Positions 1 through 7,745 are shown, counted from the first letter of the stretch. The stretch is DNA of 21,049 nucleotides from Oscillospiraceae bacterium (GCA_016297855.1 JAEDFW010000015.1:1-21049), one strand, 5' to 3'. Notes: a model not told the origin generated them from the sequence alone. Translations and numbers: made by a program.

Positions 1-69
1 GACGGCTTTATCGTCTTTACCTACCGTGAAAAAGACGGCAGCGCCGAGACGGTCATCGACGCGGAATAA
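1..69 (+). CDS. C-terminal end of a small (lipo)protein, truncated by window start
   Basis: The reading frame is open from base 1 and ends at TAA 67-69, leaving 22 residues. The visible tail (DGFIVFTYREKDGSAETVID) resembles the end of the small lipoprotein encoded at 5424-5714, which reads DGFTVYTYRDVDGTETVYD. It is therefore very likely a paralogue of that lipoprotein. Its stop lies 11 bp before the next start, so it belongs to the same operon. Start and signal peptide lie outside the window. Function is unknown; the call rests on the paralogy alone. Confidence 0.7.
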   Translation, partial: DGFIVFTYREKDGSAETVIDAE

Positions 70-80
70 GGAAGACGTAT

Positions 81-593
81 ATGAAAAAGAGAGTATGCCT
101 GATTTTGACAGCTGTGCTTCTTGCCGCGTGCCTGTGCGCGTGCGGCACGAACAAGGCGGGCTTTACGAAAGATGATCTCAGTCTCACGGTCGCGGGCTGC
201 AAGATCACACCCGATACATCCGTGGAGGCCATCCTCTCCGCACTGGGCGAGGACTACGCATATGCCGAGGCCATCTCCTGTGTCTATACCGGCATGGACA
301 AAACGTATACCTATGCCGGCGCAACACTCTATACCTATCCCGACGGTGAGGACGACCGTCTGATGGAGCTGTACTGCGAGCAGGACGTACAAACCTCCAA
401 GGGCATCACGATCGGCGCCAGCAGAGACGACGTGATCGCACAGTACGGAAGCAGCTATGTTGAGACCGGCAGCATTTTGAGCTACGAGCTGCCGGCAAGC
501 GCGAGCGAAAATCTGCCCGCGTCTTTGTATTTTCTGATCACGGACGGCAAGGTCGCAGCAATCGCCATCACGGCCGAGCACCGCGCGGAGTAA
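81..593 (+). CDS. Predicted lipoprotein, paralogous to the small lipoproteins of this operon
   Basis: The product has 170 residues. The N-terminus is a lipoprotein signal peptide: a basic start MKKR, a hydrophobic stretch, and a lipobox LCAC with the lipidated Cys at 21. It should be anchored on the outer face of the membrane. Residues about 40-95 (ILSALGE, ISC, YAGATLYTYPDG) match the pattern of the 5424-5714 lipoprotein (LIDAIGE, SSC, YDGFTVYTYRD). Residues about 105-165 form a second half with IGASRDDVIAQYG and a final DGKVAAIAI strand, a pattern seen in small exported beta-rich proteins of the BLIP/SmpA type (inference). It starts 11 bp after the previous stop with GGAAG upstream of the ATG. 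The 7-bp gap to the next gene indicates cotranscription. No enzymatic motif is visible and the function is unknown. Confidence 0.85.
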   Translation: MKKRVCLILTAVLLAACLCACGTNKAGFTKDDLSLTVAGCKITPDTSVEAILSALGEDYAYAEAISCVYTGMDKTYTYAGATLYTYPDGEDDRLMELYCEQDVQTSKGITIGASRDDVIAQYGSSYVETGSILSYELPASASENLPASLYFLITDGKVAAIAITAEHRAE

Positions 594-600
594 AGCAGCC

Positions 601-1179
601 ATGCGAAGAACATTCTGCGCATGGCTTGCGCTTGTACTGATGCTGAGCTGCACAGCCTGCGCGCCGAAGCAGTATTCCCCTGCGGGCGATCCGACCGGCG
701 ATGCGGCGCTCGACGAGCAGGTGCTTTCCGTCTTGCAGCAGACCTGTCAGGCGAAAAACAGCCTGACGGACAACGTCCGCGCGGTCTATGACTGGGTGGC
801 AAACGAGATTCAATACCGCGCCAGCACAGCCGATACCTCAAACGGCTTTACAGATGACGTGACAGCGCAGCTGGCGTCCGAGCTGCTTGCAAAGCGGCGC
901 GGCGCATGCGACGGCGAGGCAGCGCTCATGGCGGTGCTTCTGCGGCGCATGGGCTGCGAGGCGGTGATCGTCGAGGGCGAGTTTCAGCGCGACGGCGACT
1001 CTGAATGGGTCGATCACGCGTGGGTCATCGCCAAGATTGACGGAAGCTACTGCCATCTTGATCCGCTCTACGGGCGCTACTACGCCGAAGATGCGATGGA
1101 ACGCTACTGCATGGCGTCGGACGACGTGATGCGGCAGACGCACCGCTGGAACGCAGAAAACTATCCCGCCTGCGGCTGA
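601..1179 (+). CDS. Transglutaminase-like (papain-fold) lipoprotein
   Basis: The product has 192 residues. An N-terminal signal peptide ends in a Cys-rich lipobox (MLSCTAC; Cys 17 or Cys 20 is the likely lipidation site). The rest is a compact transglutaminase-core domain. A helix with Trp 65 (VYDWVANEI) precedes the nucleophile Cys 103 in GACDGEA. His 139 follows in DHAWV and Asp 154 in CHLDPLYG, so the Cys-His-Asp triad is complete. In bacteria such domains are mostly peptidases or peptide-modifying enzymes rather than protein crosslinkers, so the substrate is not predicted. It sits 25 bp ahead of dltA, placing an exported cysteine enzyme directly before the D-alanylation genes. A second such lipoprotein is encoded at 7746-8888. 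Confidence 0.88.
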   Translation: MRRTFCAWLALVLMLSCTACAPKQYSPAGDPTGDAALDEQVLSVLQQTCQAKNSLTDNVRAVYDWVANEIQYRASTADTSNGFTDDVTAQLASELLAKRRGACDGEAALMAVLLRRMGCEAVIVEGEFQRDGDSEWVDHAWVIAKIDGSYCHLDPLYGRYYAEDAMERYCMASDDVMRQTHRWNAENYPACG

Positions 1180-1204
1180 CGCGGCGGAAAAGCAGGAGAA
1201 AACG

Positions 1205-2707
1205 ATGTTCATTCTGGAAAAACTGGCGCAGTATGCCCGGACGGAGCGCACGGCTATCGTCTACGGCGAAGACAGCCTCAGCTTTGCCGCGCTGGAGCAG
1301 CGGTCGAACGCATTTGCGCGGTATTTGCTGGACACGCTGGCAGATGACCACACGCCGGTCATGATCTACGGCCACAAGGAACTGGCCATCCCGGCATGCA
1401 TGTTCGGCTGTCTCAAATCCGGGCGCGGCTACGTGCCTGTGGATACGACGTTTCCACCGGAAAGAGTGCAGAGAATTGCCGAACAGGTGCAGCCGAAGCT
1501 GGTGGTCGATCTTGCCGGCTGCGGTGTGAAGGCACCAACGGTGCTGGACGCTGCCGCGCTGGAGCAGGTGCTTTCGCTGCCTGCCGAGACGGTTTCGCGC
1601 GAAAACTGGATCGCGCCCGATCAGACGGCCTATATCTTGTTTACCTCCGGCTCGACCGGCACGCCCAAGGGTGTGCAGATCACAGCCGGTAATCTTGCTG
1701 CCTTCCGCGAAGGCGTCGCGCCGTGGTTCAATCTTGGCCTTGACGGTGGACGCTTTCTCAATGAGATTTCCTATTCCTTTGACGTGTCCGTCTGCGCGCT
1801 CTATGACGCGCTTGGGCGCGGCATGACGCTCTATACCGTGGACAAGCAGATGCTTGGCGATCCCAAAACGCTCTTTGCCGCACTGCGGCAGTCCGGGATC
1901 GACGCCTGGGTCTCCACGCCATCGCTGGCCGAAATCTGCGTACAGTCCGAGCAATTTACAAGCCAGCTTCTGCCGCAGGTAAAACAGTTTGTCTTCTGCG
2001 GCGAGGTGCTGACTAAAAAGCTCACAGAGCAGATGATGGAGCGCTTTCCGGGTGTGCCCATTCTGAACGCCTACGGCCCGACCGAGGCGACCGTTCTTGT
2101 TACTGCGGCCGAAATGACGAAGGATATGCTGCAAAGCGATCGTCCCCTGCCTATCGGCTATGCGTTTGAGAATGTCGCGGCCAGAATCGTGTCGGATTCC
2201 GGCGCAGTGCTTCCCGACGGTGAAGCCGGCGAACTGCTGCTTGTGGGTGAAAGCGTCAGCCCCGGCTATTTTGGCAGGCCCGATCTCAATGCGAAATCCT
2301 TTTTTACCGATGAGGAAACCGGCCAGCAGGGCTACCACACGGGCGATCTGTGCTACCGTCTGAACGGACTGATCTACTACTGCGGCAGGCTCGATTCGCA
2401 GGTGAAGCTCAACGGTTTCCGCGTGGAGCTGGAGGACGTGGAACATCACCTCGTGCGTGTGGATAATATTGCGCGTGCGGCGGTCCTGCCCGTCATGACT
2501 GATGGCAAGGTCACGTCCCTCACGGCGTTCGTGCTGCTTGAACATCCGGACGGGCTGAGCAGCCTGAAGCGCGGACAGGCAATCAAGGCGGCGCTCGCAG
2601 GCGTGCTGCCGTCTTACATGATCCCGCGCAAATTTATCGCTCTTGATGCGTTTCCTCTCAATACCAACGGCAAGGTTGATAAAAAATCGCTTGCCGCGCT
2701 GCTGTAA
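1205..2707 (+). CDS. dltA: D-alanine--D-alanyl carrier protein ligase DltA
   Basis: This cytoplasmic adenylation enzyme activates D-alanine with ATP and loads it onto the phosphopantetheine of DltC. Its 500 residues match the usual DltA length (about 500). ANL-family motifs occur in order: the P-loop FTSGSTGTPKG (146-156), the DltA-type FCGEVL (264-269), NAYGPTE (288-294), YHTGDL (377-382), the hinge GRLDSQVKLNGFRVE (394-408), and the C-terminal catalytic Lys 490 in NTNGKVDKK. The order A-B-C-D with 11-12 bp gaps downstream separates it from other amino-acid adenylating enzymes. In many Bacillota a dltX microgene precedes dltA; here that place is taken by the transglutaminase-like gene, and the dltX candidate lies after dltD. 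Confidence 0.95.
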   Translation: MFILEKLAQYARTERTAIVYGEDSLSFAALEQRSNAFARYLLDTLADDHTPVMIYGHKELAIPACMFGCLKSGRGYVPVDTTFPPERVQRIAEQVQPKLVVDLAGCGVKAPTVLDAAALEQVLSLPAETVSRENWIAPDQTAYILFTSGSTGTPKGVQITAGNLAAFREGVAPWFNLGLDGGRFLNEISYSFDVSVCALYDALGRGMTLYTVDKQMLGDPKTLFAALRQSGIDAWVSTPSLAEICVQSEQFTSQLLPQVKQFVFCGEVLTKKLTEQMMERFPGVPILNAYGPTEATVLVTAAEMTKDMLQSDRPLPIGYAFENVAARIVSDSGAVLPDGEAGELLLVGESVSPGYFGRPDLNAKSFFTDEETGQQGYHTGDLCYRLNGLIYYCGRLDSQVKLNGFRVELEDVEHHLVRVDNIARAAVLPVMTDGKVTSLTAFVLLEHPDGLSSLKRGQAIKAALAGVLPSYMIPRKFIALDAFPLNTNGKVDKKSLAALL

Positions 2708-2718
2708 CGGGAGGCACT

Positions 2719-3858
2719 ATGATACCGTATCAGGGACTGTTGTTTTTCATTCTTTTGATTCTACTGCTGCTGCCGGTCGCATATTTCGGTCTGCGCGGCA
2801 AAAAACTCCGCGTCTTGGGTGCGGTGTTCACAGCTTTGATGCTGCTCGCCGCCTTCGATTCGCCCAAGGCGCTCGTGACGCTGGCCATCTTCTGGCTCTG
2901 GCAGAGCTCGCTGTGCTTCGGCTATCTGGCATTTCGAAAGCGCTGCCAGAAGCGCTGGCTGCTGTGGCTGTTTGTGCTTGCCTCACTCATGCCGCTGATT
3001 CTCGTGAAGCTCAGCGCGCTTGTGCCGCCATTGCGGTTTTTCAGTTTGCTCGGCGTGAGCTATATGAGCTTCCGCGCCGTGCAGGTGCTGATTGAAATTT
3101 ACGATGGGCGCATCAAAGAACTGAATGTTCTGGATTTCGGCTATTTTCTGCTCTTTTTCCCTTCTGTCTCTTCCGGACCCATCGACCGCTACCGCCGCTT
3201 TGTCGCGGACGTGCACGCCGAACGCAGCCGTGAGGAGTATCGCGCCATGCTGCAGACGGGCGTGTGGAAGATGATGACGGGCGCGCTGTACAATTTTGTC
3301 TTCGCCAACCTCATCTGGCAGTTCTGGCTGGCAAAGCTTCCGGAACACGGATTTCTGGCCACGTGGAGCTATCTCTACGGCTATACATTTTATATGTTTT
3401 TCAATTTCGCCGGCTACAGCCGCATGGCGATCGGCACGGCGTATGTGCTGGGCATCAAGCTGCCTGAGAACTTTGACCGGCCGTTTCTTGCCTGCGATAT
3501 GAAGGAATTCTGGTCGCGCTGGCACATTTCACTTTCCACCTGGCTGCGCGACTACGTCTATACGCGCTTCTGCATGACGGCGTTGCGCGGCAAGTGGTTC
3601 CGCAGCCAGCGCACAAGCGCATATCTGGGCTATATTCTGACGATGACGCTCATGGGCCTGTGGCATGGCCTGACACCGGCGTATCTGGTGTACGGGCTGT
3701 ATCATGGACTTCTCATGAGCGCCAACGAGGTGCTCGACACCAGGTACAAGGGCATGAAAAAACTCAAAAAGCTTCCCGTGCCCCGTGCGATGATGTGTTT
3801 GGTCACATTCCACCTGTTTGGCTTCGGACTCTTGATTTTTTCCGGCAGATTGTTTTAA
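2719..3858 (+). CDS. dltB: D-alanyl transfer protein DltB (MBOAT family)
   Basis: This polytopic membrane O-acyltransferase takes D-alanine from DltC at the cytoplasmic face and passes it outward to the DltX/DltD route. It has 379 residues with about ten hydrophobic segments. The MBOAT signature is clear: FFPSVSSGPIDRYRRF (146-161), FNFAGYSRMAIG (228-239), ENFDRPF (250-256), FWSRWHISLSTWLRDYVY (264-281, containing His 269) and GLWHGLTPAYLVYGLYHG with the invariant His 316. It starts 11 bp after dltA behind GGGAGG. It shares the FWxRWHISLSxWxRDY block with the second MBOAT at 8906-10246, which is longer and of the AlgI type. Confidence 0.95.
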   Translation: MIPYQGLLFFILLILLLLPVAYFGLRGKKLRVLGAVFTALMLLAAFDSPKALVTLAIFWLWQSSLCFGYLAFRKRCQKRWLLWLFVLASLMPLILVKLSALVPPLRFFSLLGVSYMSFRAVQVLIEIYDGRIKELNVLDFGYFLLFFPSVSSGPIDRYRRFVADVHAERSREEYRAMLQTGVWKMMTGALYNFVFANLIWQFWLAKLPEHGFLATWSYLYGYTFYMFFNFAGYSRMAIGTAYVLGIKLPENFDRPFLACDMKEFWSRWHISLSTWLRDYVYTRFCMTALRGKWFRSQRTSAYLGYILTMTLMGLWHGLTPAYLVYGLYHGLLMSANEVLDTRYKGMKKLKKLPVPRAMMCLVTFHLFGFGLLIFSGRLF

Positions 3859-3870
3859 GGAGAATACGCT

Positions 3871-4098
3871 ATGATTGAGAAAATAATTGCAATTCTGAAT
3901 GAAATCACCGGCGCGGATGCGGGCGAAATCCAGCCCGATACCGAGCTCTTTGCCGAAGGGATTCTCGACTCGTTCGGTCTGGTGCAGCTGCTTGTTGCGC
4001 TGGAAGATCAGGGCTGCACGCTCGACGCAGCAGAGCTTGACCGCGACGCGATCTCCACACCTGAAAAGCTCGCTGCGCTGGCAGAGCAGGCAGGATGA
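3871..4098 (+). CDS. dltC: D-alanyl carrier protein DltC
   Basis: This small acyl-carrier-type protein carries D-alanine as a thioester on phosphopantetheine. It has 75 residues, slightly shorter than the usual 78-81. The prosthetic-group Ser is Ser 34 in GILDSFGLVQLL; DltC proteins use DSF or DSM here where fatty-acid ACPs use DSL. The stretch TELFAEG before it is typical of the family. SD AAGGAG lies 8 bases upstream of the ATG. Its stop TGA overlaps the ATG of dltD by four bases (ATGA), indicating translational coupling. It is the only carrier protein in the window, so the second MBOAT has no carrier of its own here. Confidence 0.93.
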   Translation: MIEKIIAILNEITGADAGEIQPDTELFAEGILDSFGLVQLLVALEDQGCTLDAAELDRDAISTPEKLAALAEQAG

Positions 4099-5288
4099 AA
4101 AAAAGCGTTCTGACGGCGGCGCTGACGCTTGTACTGGCCGCAGCGCTTCTGGCCGGAATCACGGCGCTCGTCTATGCGAGTGTGCCGGACTATCCGGACA
4201 CGCTGGGCGCGGACCCCGGGGTCACGGAAAAGATCACCGGTGAGACGCTTGTCGCCGCTGCTGCGGCCGAGCCGGACAGTCTCGTCATCTTCGGTTCCAG
4301 CGAACTGAAAACAACCGATATCTGCACGCACCCAGCAAATTTCTTTGCCGGCAAGCGCTGCGGCTTTCAGGTCGATCTTGTCGGCCGCGGCTCATGCCAG
4401 TCGCTGGTGCACGCGCTGAGCATCGCCGGCTCCGGTGAGGCGCTGCGCGGGAAAAAGATTGTGCTCATCACTGCGCCGCAGTCATATGTCGAAGGCGGCA
4501 TCGCGCCCGATCTCTTTATGGCGAATTTTTCCGGCCAGCAGGCGCTGCATATGCTCGCAGACGACACGATCCCGGACGAAATCAGGCAGTATCTGTCCGC
4601 GCGCGTACAGCAGCTTATGGTCGAATATGCCCAGGAATCCGGCGCGGATCCGGAAGCATACACGGCGGCCGGCCTTTTGACACAGGCTGCAGCCGAGGAC
4701 AGCCGCATAAAGGAAGCGCTTCTTGCGCCGTACGCAGCTGTTTCGCGGTGGCTGCTCGACACCAAAGATGCTTTTACATCGTCTGCCATCATGCATAGCT
4801 TCAGCGATGTTGCGGCCGTTCCCGAAGAAATCGACTGGGACGCCGAGCTTTCAAATGCGCTTTCACAGGCGCAGCAGATGGTCACCAACAACGAGTATTT
4901 TATGCAGGATGACTACTACAGCACCTATGTCGGCAGAAAGCTGGCGCAGTTTGAAGGAAAAGATGCGGCTGTGAGCTATGCGGACTCGCCCGAATATGAC
5001 GATCTGCGCTGCCTGCTGCAGTTATGCCGGGTCAAGGAACTGGACGTGCTGTTTGTGCATGTGCCGATGAACGGCAGCTGGAGCGATTTCACCGGCTTCA
5101 CAGCCGAAAAGCGCGCGGTCTACTATGAAAACGTGCGCGAAATCGTGAGCGAATTTGACAATGTTCAGCTTTTGGATCTGACGCAGATGGAATATGAGCC
5201 GTATTTCCTCTGTGACACAATGCATCTTGGCTGGAAAGGATGGCTGGAAGTTGACCGGGCAATGGTTCAGTTTTATCACGAAGGTTAA
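4095..5288 (+). CDS. dltD: D-alanyl-lipoteichoic acid transfer protein DltD
   Basis: DltD is an SGNH-like, membrane-anchored extracellular enzyme that completes D-alanine transfer to the teichoic acid. It has 397 residues with a single N-terminal anchor (residues 5-28). The catalytic Ser block is FGSSEL (66-71), followed by VGRGSCQS (96-103, the usual GQGSSQS block) and the C-terminal CDTMHLGWKG with Asp 374 and His 377 completing the triad. The YYSTYVGRK and FVHVPMNG stretches also fit the family. It overlaps dltC by 4 bp, and the dltX-like frame begins inside its last 40 bases. The acceptor polymer is not encoded in the window, and no LTA synthase is present. Confidence 0.93.
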   Translation: MKKSVLTAALTLVLAAALLAGITALVYASVPDYPDTLGADPGVTEKITGETLVAAAAAEPDSLVIFGSSELKTTDICTHPANFFAGKRCGFQVDLVGRGSCQSLVHALSIAGSGEALRGKKIVLITAPQSYVEGGIAPDLFMANFSGQQALHMLADDTIPDEIRQYLSARVQQLMVEYAQESGADPEAYTAAGLLTQAAAEDSRIKEALLAPYAAVSRWLLDTKDAFTSSAIMHSFSDVAAVPEEIDWDAELSNALSQAQQMVTNNEYFMQDDYYSTYVGRKLAQFEGKDAAVSYADSPEYDDLRCLLQLCRVKELDVLFVHVPMNGSWSDFTGFTAEKRAVYYENVREIVSEFDNVQLLDLTQMEYEPYFLCDTMHLGWKGWLEVDRAMVQFYHEG

Positions 5289-5412
5289 AGACGCCGTCTA
5301 CACGCGCTGGTATCTGCGCGCGGCGTTTTACGCACTGATCATAGCCGCAGTCTTTGTGACGTGGCTGGTGCTGGACGGCGATAGCGTTGCGTTCGTCTAC
5401 AGCGAGTTTTAG
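5251..5412 (+). CDS. dltX: DltX-like microprotein, overlapping the 3' end of dltD
   Basis: A 53-residue frame reads a basic N-terminus (FITKVKDAVYTRWY), one hydrophobic segment (LRAAFYALIIAAVFVTWLV), a short polar stretch and the terminal FVYSEF. DltX proteins are about 45-50 residues with one membrane helix and a C-terminal FxYxxF. The Tyr is known from work on the Dlt pathway to be needed for acyl transfer between DltB and DltD. The TTG at 5251 is preferred because it gives the family's length, has AAAGGA (5235-5240) upstream and overlaps dltD by only 38 bp. An ATG at 5194 would give 72 residues and a 95-bp overlap with no good SD. The position after dltD, instead of before dltA, is unusual. 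An annotator could easily miss it. Confidence 0.78.
   Translation: MTGQWFSFITKVKDAVYTRWYLRAAFYALIIAAVFVTWLVLDGDSVAFVYSEF
5392..5409 (+). other. C-terminal FVYSEF acyl-relay motif of the DltX-like protein
   Basis: These six codons directly precede the stop TAG at 5410. They match the F-x-Y-x-x-F ending of DltX. The same ending (FIYAQF) occurs at the C-terminus of the MBOAT at 8906-10246, so the pair is an internal comparison within one operon. Confidence 0.75.
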
Positions 5413-5416
5413 GAGG
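5411..5416 (+). promoter_or_regulatory. Ribosome binding site deciding the start at 5424
   Basis: A consensus AGGAGG begins inside the dltX stop codon. It lies one base from the ATG at 5418, too close for initiation, and seven bases from the in-frame ATG at 5424. The later ATG is therefore the likely start. Confidence 0.8.
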
Positions 5417-5423
5417 TATGACA

Positions 5424-5714
5424 ATGAGAATACGTTTGACCGCGCTCATGTTAGCGCTTATCTTGCTGTGCACGCTGCTTTGCAGCTGCGGCAAAAAGAA
5501 AACCGACCCGTATGAGACCGCCGTTTCGATGACGGACGGCGAGGTGCAGGCGCTCATCGACGCCATCGGCGAGCCGAACGACAGTATGTATGCCTCTTCG
5601 TGTCTCGGCGAAGGCGAGGACGGCGAACTCTACTATGACGGCTTTACCGTCTACACTTACCGCGACGTGGACGGCACCGAGACCGTCTATGATGTGATGA
5701 AAAGCGAGCATTGA
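5424..5714 (+). CDS. Small lipoprotein, paralogue of the operon's first genes
   Basis: The product is 96 residues when started at the ATG at 5424, seven bases after AGGAGG; the ATG at 5418 is too close to the SD. The signal peptide MRIRLTALMLALILL ends in lipobox LCSC (Cys 20 in this numbering), followed by a Lys-rich GKKK linker. The remaining about 70 residues hold LIDAIGEP, a conserved SSC, and YYDGFTVYTYRDVDG. These align with the 81-593 lipoprotein and with the fragment at 1-69. No catalytic motif is seen. The protein probably sits on the outer membrane face as a binding or scaffold component (inference). Three members in one operon suggest a repeated structural role. Confidence 0.85.
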   Translation: MRIRLTALMLALILLCTLLCSCGKKKTDPYETAVSMTDGEVQALIDAIGEPNDSMYASSCLGEGEDGELYYDGFTVYTYRDVDGTETVYDVMKSEH

Positions 5715-5720
5715 GCCGGA

Positions 5721-5726
5721 AAGGAG
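5721..5726 (+). promoter_or_regulatory. Ribosome binding site deciding the start at 5732
   Basis: AAGGAG lies five bases before ATG 5732. The frame also stays open to a TTG at 5711, but that TTG overlaps the previous stop region and lacks a spaced SD. The signal peptide also begins naturally at 5732. Confidence 0.75.
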
Positions 5727-5731
5727 CCCAC

Positions 5732-7012
5732 ATGCAAAAGCGTTTGACAATCCGGTGGCTGCTGCGCATGCTTGCGTGTGCGGCGGTATGCTTGTGCGCG
5801 CTGGCATTTGCCTCTGCCAGGGAAGTTTCACCTGCCGATACGCTGCTTGCGCAAGTTCGCTTGCCGAAGGTACTGGGCGACGGAACATTTGAATACGGCG
5901 GCCAGCGCTTCAACCGCTTGCTGATCCCGCGCTATGTCACAGAGCAGTTTGAGCATTCCGCTTACGCGGTTTTGCCCGGTCAGTGCGATAACCGTGTCAC
6001 CGAGGTCAAGCAGTTTCTGTTTTCCAACGGCAATTTCCCGTATAACGAGTATGTGACCTATTCGCAGGTTCGTCCGCCGAAGGCGGAAGGCGAATCGCGG
6101 GAATGGATCGAGACGTATTTTGACGAACATCTGGCAATTTTTCTGCAGACGCTTTACCGTTTCTGCGGTCTGGAGGATAAGGAGCCGGTCATCGATGAGC
6201 TGACGTGCTATCTGCTCGAATCCTTACCCAACGTCAGCCAGAATATGAGTTGGGATATTGAGTCTGCCTACAAATATGAGCTGATCCAGCAGGGTAAGCA
6301 GGGAACGGTGAGCCGCGACGGTTCACTGGACAATCTTTATTACTTCGCGCAGACCGACCCCGACTGGGGCGGCGAGGAGTTCCAGTTCTTCAAAATCGAG
6401 AGCAACCCCACCTACCCCAATGGCGTGACCATCAAAGATCGCGGCTGCGGCTGCGCGTGCGCGTCGATGGTGTTCTCCACATATCACATGGTCGAGATCA
6501 CGCCGCGCATCACGGCGGCCTATGCTGACGCCGGCAGCTGGCATGTGAGCTATGGCCTGCCCAATGAGTATTTTGAGGGTATTGCGAAGTTCTACCGCGA
6601 TTTTGAAAAGGATCGCTACGGAACGACGCTGCAATCACCGGAAATCCTGGAGAAAGACACGTTCACCATCGACCAGCTGAAACGCTGGCTGCGCGACGAC
6701 AAGTACATGGCCATCATCCACGTCGGTCCCGGAGCGTTCACCAGTCAGGAGCACTATATGGTGCTGGAGGACTACCGTGAAGTTGACGGCAAGGGCTATT
6801 TCCTGGTGGCCGACCCCTATGTGCAGTCCAGCCGCTATAAGGATACCGACCAGCTTCTGGCCGTAGAGGGGTCGACAAACGAGGGGCTCATCTATGCAAC
6901 GCCGGAGCTGATCTACCGCGACTGCATGGCAATCGTGCTCTTCCGGCAGAGCCGTGAGGCGTTCCCGCTGAGATGCAAGACCACTGCGCCGGAAGGAAAC
7001 TGGCTGAGTTAA
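5732..7012 (+). CDS. Secreted C39-like papain-fold peptidase
   Basis: The product has 426 residues. MQKRLTIRWLLRML followed by a hydrophobic run to ALAFASA (about residue 29) is a signal peptide, probably cleaved. Residues 30-190 are a family-specific N-terminal region with no recognised motif. Residues about 200-400 fit the C39-like peptidase fold: YYFAQTDPDWG supplies the oxyanion Gln 207, GCGCACASMVFS the nucleophile (Cys 239, in the place of the usual GCGPT), SQEHYMVLED His 341 and VADPY Asp 361. The Pro-Thr of the usual motif is replaced by Cys-Ala, giving three Cys in five residues (239, 241, 243). C39-like domains cleave peptides or act on isopeptides; the substrate here is unknown. 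It sits between the Dlt genes and the second acyltransferase pair. Confidence 0.85.
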   Translation: MQKRLTIRWLLRMLACAAVCLCALAFASAREVSPADTLLAQVRLPKVLGDGTFEYGGQRFNRLLIPRYVTEQFEHSAYAVLPGQCDNRVTEVKQFLFSNGNFPYNEYVTYSQVRPPKAEGESREWIETYFDEHLAIFLQTLYRFCGLEDKEPVIDELTCYLLESLPNVSQNMSWDIESAYKYELIQQGKQGTVSRDGSLDNLYYFAQTDPDWGGEEFQFFKIESNPTYPNGVTIKDRGCGCACASMVFSTYHMVEITPRITAAYADAGSWHVSYGLPNEYFEGIAKFYRDFEKDRYGTTLQSPEILEKDTFTIDQLKRWLRDDKYMAIIHVGPGAFTSQEHYMVLEDYREVDGKGYFLVADPYVQSSRYKDTDQLLAVEGSTNEGLIYATPELIYRDCMAIVLFRQSREAFPLRCKTTAPEGNWLS

Positions 7013-7021
7013 GGAGACACC

Positions 7022-7735
7022 ATGCCGAGAACGAAGAAAAAAAGCGTGGGCCGCTACTTAAAGCGTAACACGCTGAATATTGCAATCATTGCCGCGGTGC
7101 TGCTGCTGGTGGCCGCGATCTTCGCCGTGGCCGTGCTGGTTGTGGAGCTGAGCCGGCCTGCGCAGCCCGAGCAGACACATAAGCCCTCTTCGCAGACAGA
7201 GCAGCAGCCTGCTCCCGATCAGCCGCCGTCGGATAATCCGTTGCCGGACGCCTCCGGTGGGCCGGAAGATGATCTCACCGCGCCCTTTGACGGCAGGATG
7301 GAGTATCTGGCCGACGGAAAGCTGCTTGTGACCTATGACGATACGAAGCTGAAGCTCACGACTGACGGTGAGGGTCTTTACTCGCTCATCGGCACAGACG
7401 GCAGTCAGATGCCGCGCATGGATCTGCAGCAGCTCTCCGGGTCGCTTTCCGAGCTGGAAAACGAGACTGCGGAGCGGCTGTGCATCGGGATTTTGCAGGC
7501 GTATTACTACACTGCGCCCGAGACGCAGGCCATCACGCTATCGCAGACAGCGCGCGCCACGGACAGCTACACCGCTGTGCTTTCCGCGCCGGCCTATGAA
7601 GGCGCGCCTGCTGTGGCGGCCAAAATCCGCCTGATGCAGCTGGACAAGCAGCTGTGGTACGCGATCGTACTCATGCCCGAAGGGGCGGATGCCTCGGCGG
7701 CAGAACAGGCTTTTGACAATCTGATGATGCAGTAG
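7022..7735 (+). CDS. Membrane-anchored extracellular protein of unknown function
   Basis: The product has 237 residues. A strongly basic N-terminus (PRTKKKSVGRYLKRN) precedes one transmembrane helix (about 20-42). A Pro/Gln/Ser-rich spacer follows to about residue 75, typical of a flexible arm through the wall. The C-terminal 150 residues form a soluble domain with alternating short strands (MEYLADGKLLVTYDDTKLKL, YTAVLSAPAYEG). They end in a strand-helix (LWYAIVLMPEGADASAAEQAF) that suggests a compact alpha/beta fold. No catalytic motif is visible and I do not recognise the family. AAGGAG precedes the ATG by five bases. Gaps of 9-10 bp on both sides make it an operon member. Confidence 0.8.
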   Translation: MPRTKKKSVGRYLKRNTLNIAIIAAVLLLVAAIFAVAVLVVELSRPAQPEQTHKPSSQTEQQPAPDQPPSDNPLPDASGGPEDDLTAPFDGRMEYLADGKLLVTYDDTKLKLTTDGEGLYSLIGTDGSQMPRMDLQQLSGSLSELENETAERLCIGILQAYYYTAPETQAITLSQTARATDSYTAVLSAPAYEGAPAVAAKIRLMQLDKQLWYAIVLMPEGADASAAEQAFDNLMMQ

Positions 7736-7745
7736 AGGGAACGGC

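Noticed and set aside
1025..2545. Long open frame on the minus strand (506 codons) opposite dltA
   Set aside because: It lies entirely antisense to a gene with complete ANL motifs; the translation is rich in His, Arg and Gln with no domain. It is a shadow of GC-biased codon use.
5194..5250. ATG start at 5194 for the DltX-like frame
   Set aside because: It would overlap dltD by 95 bp, lacks a spaced SD, and adds 19 residues not expected for DltX. TTG 5251 is preferred, though not proven.
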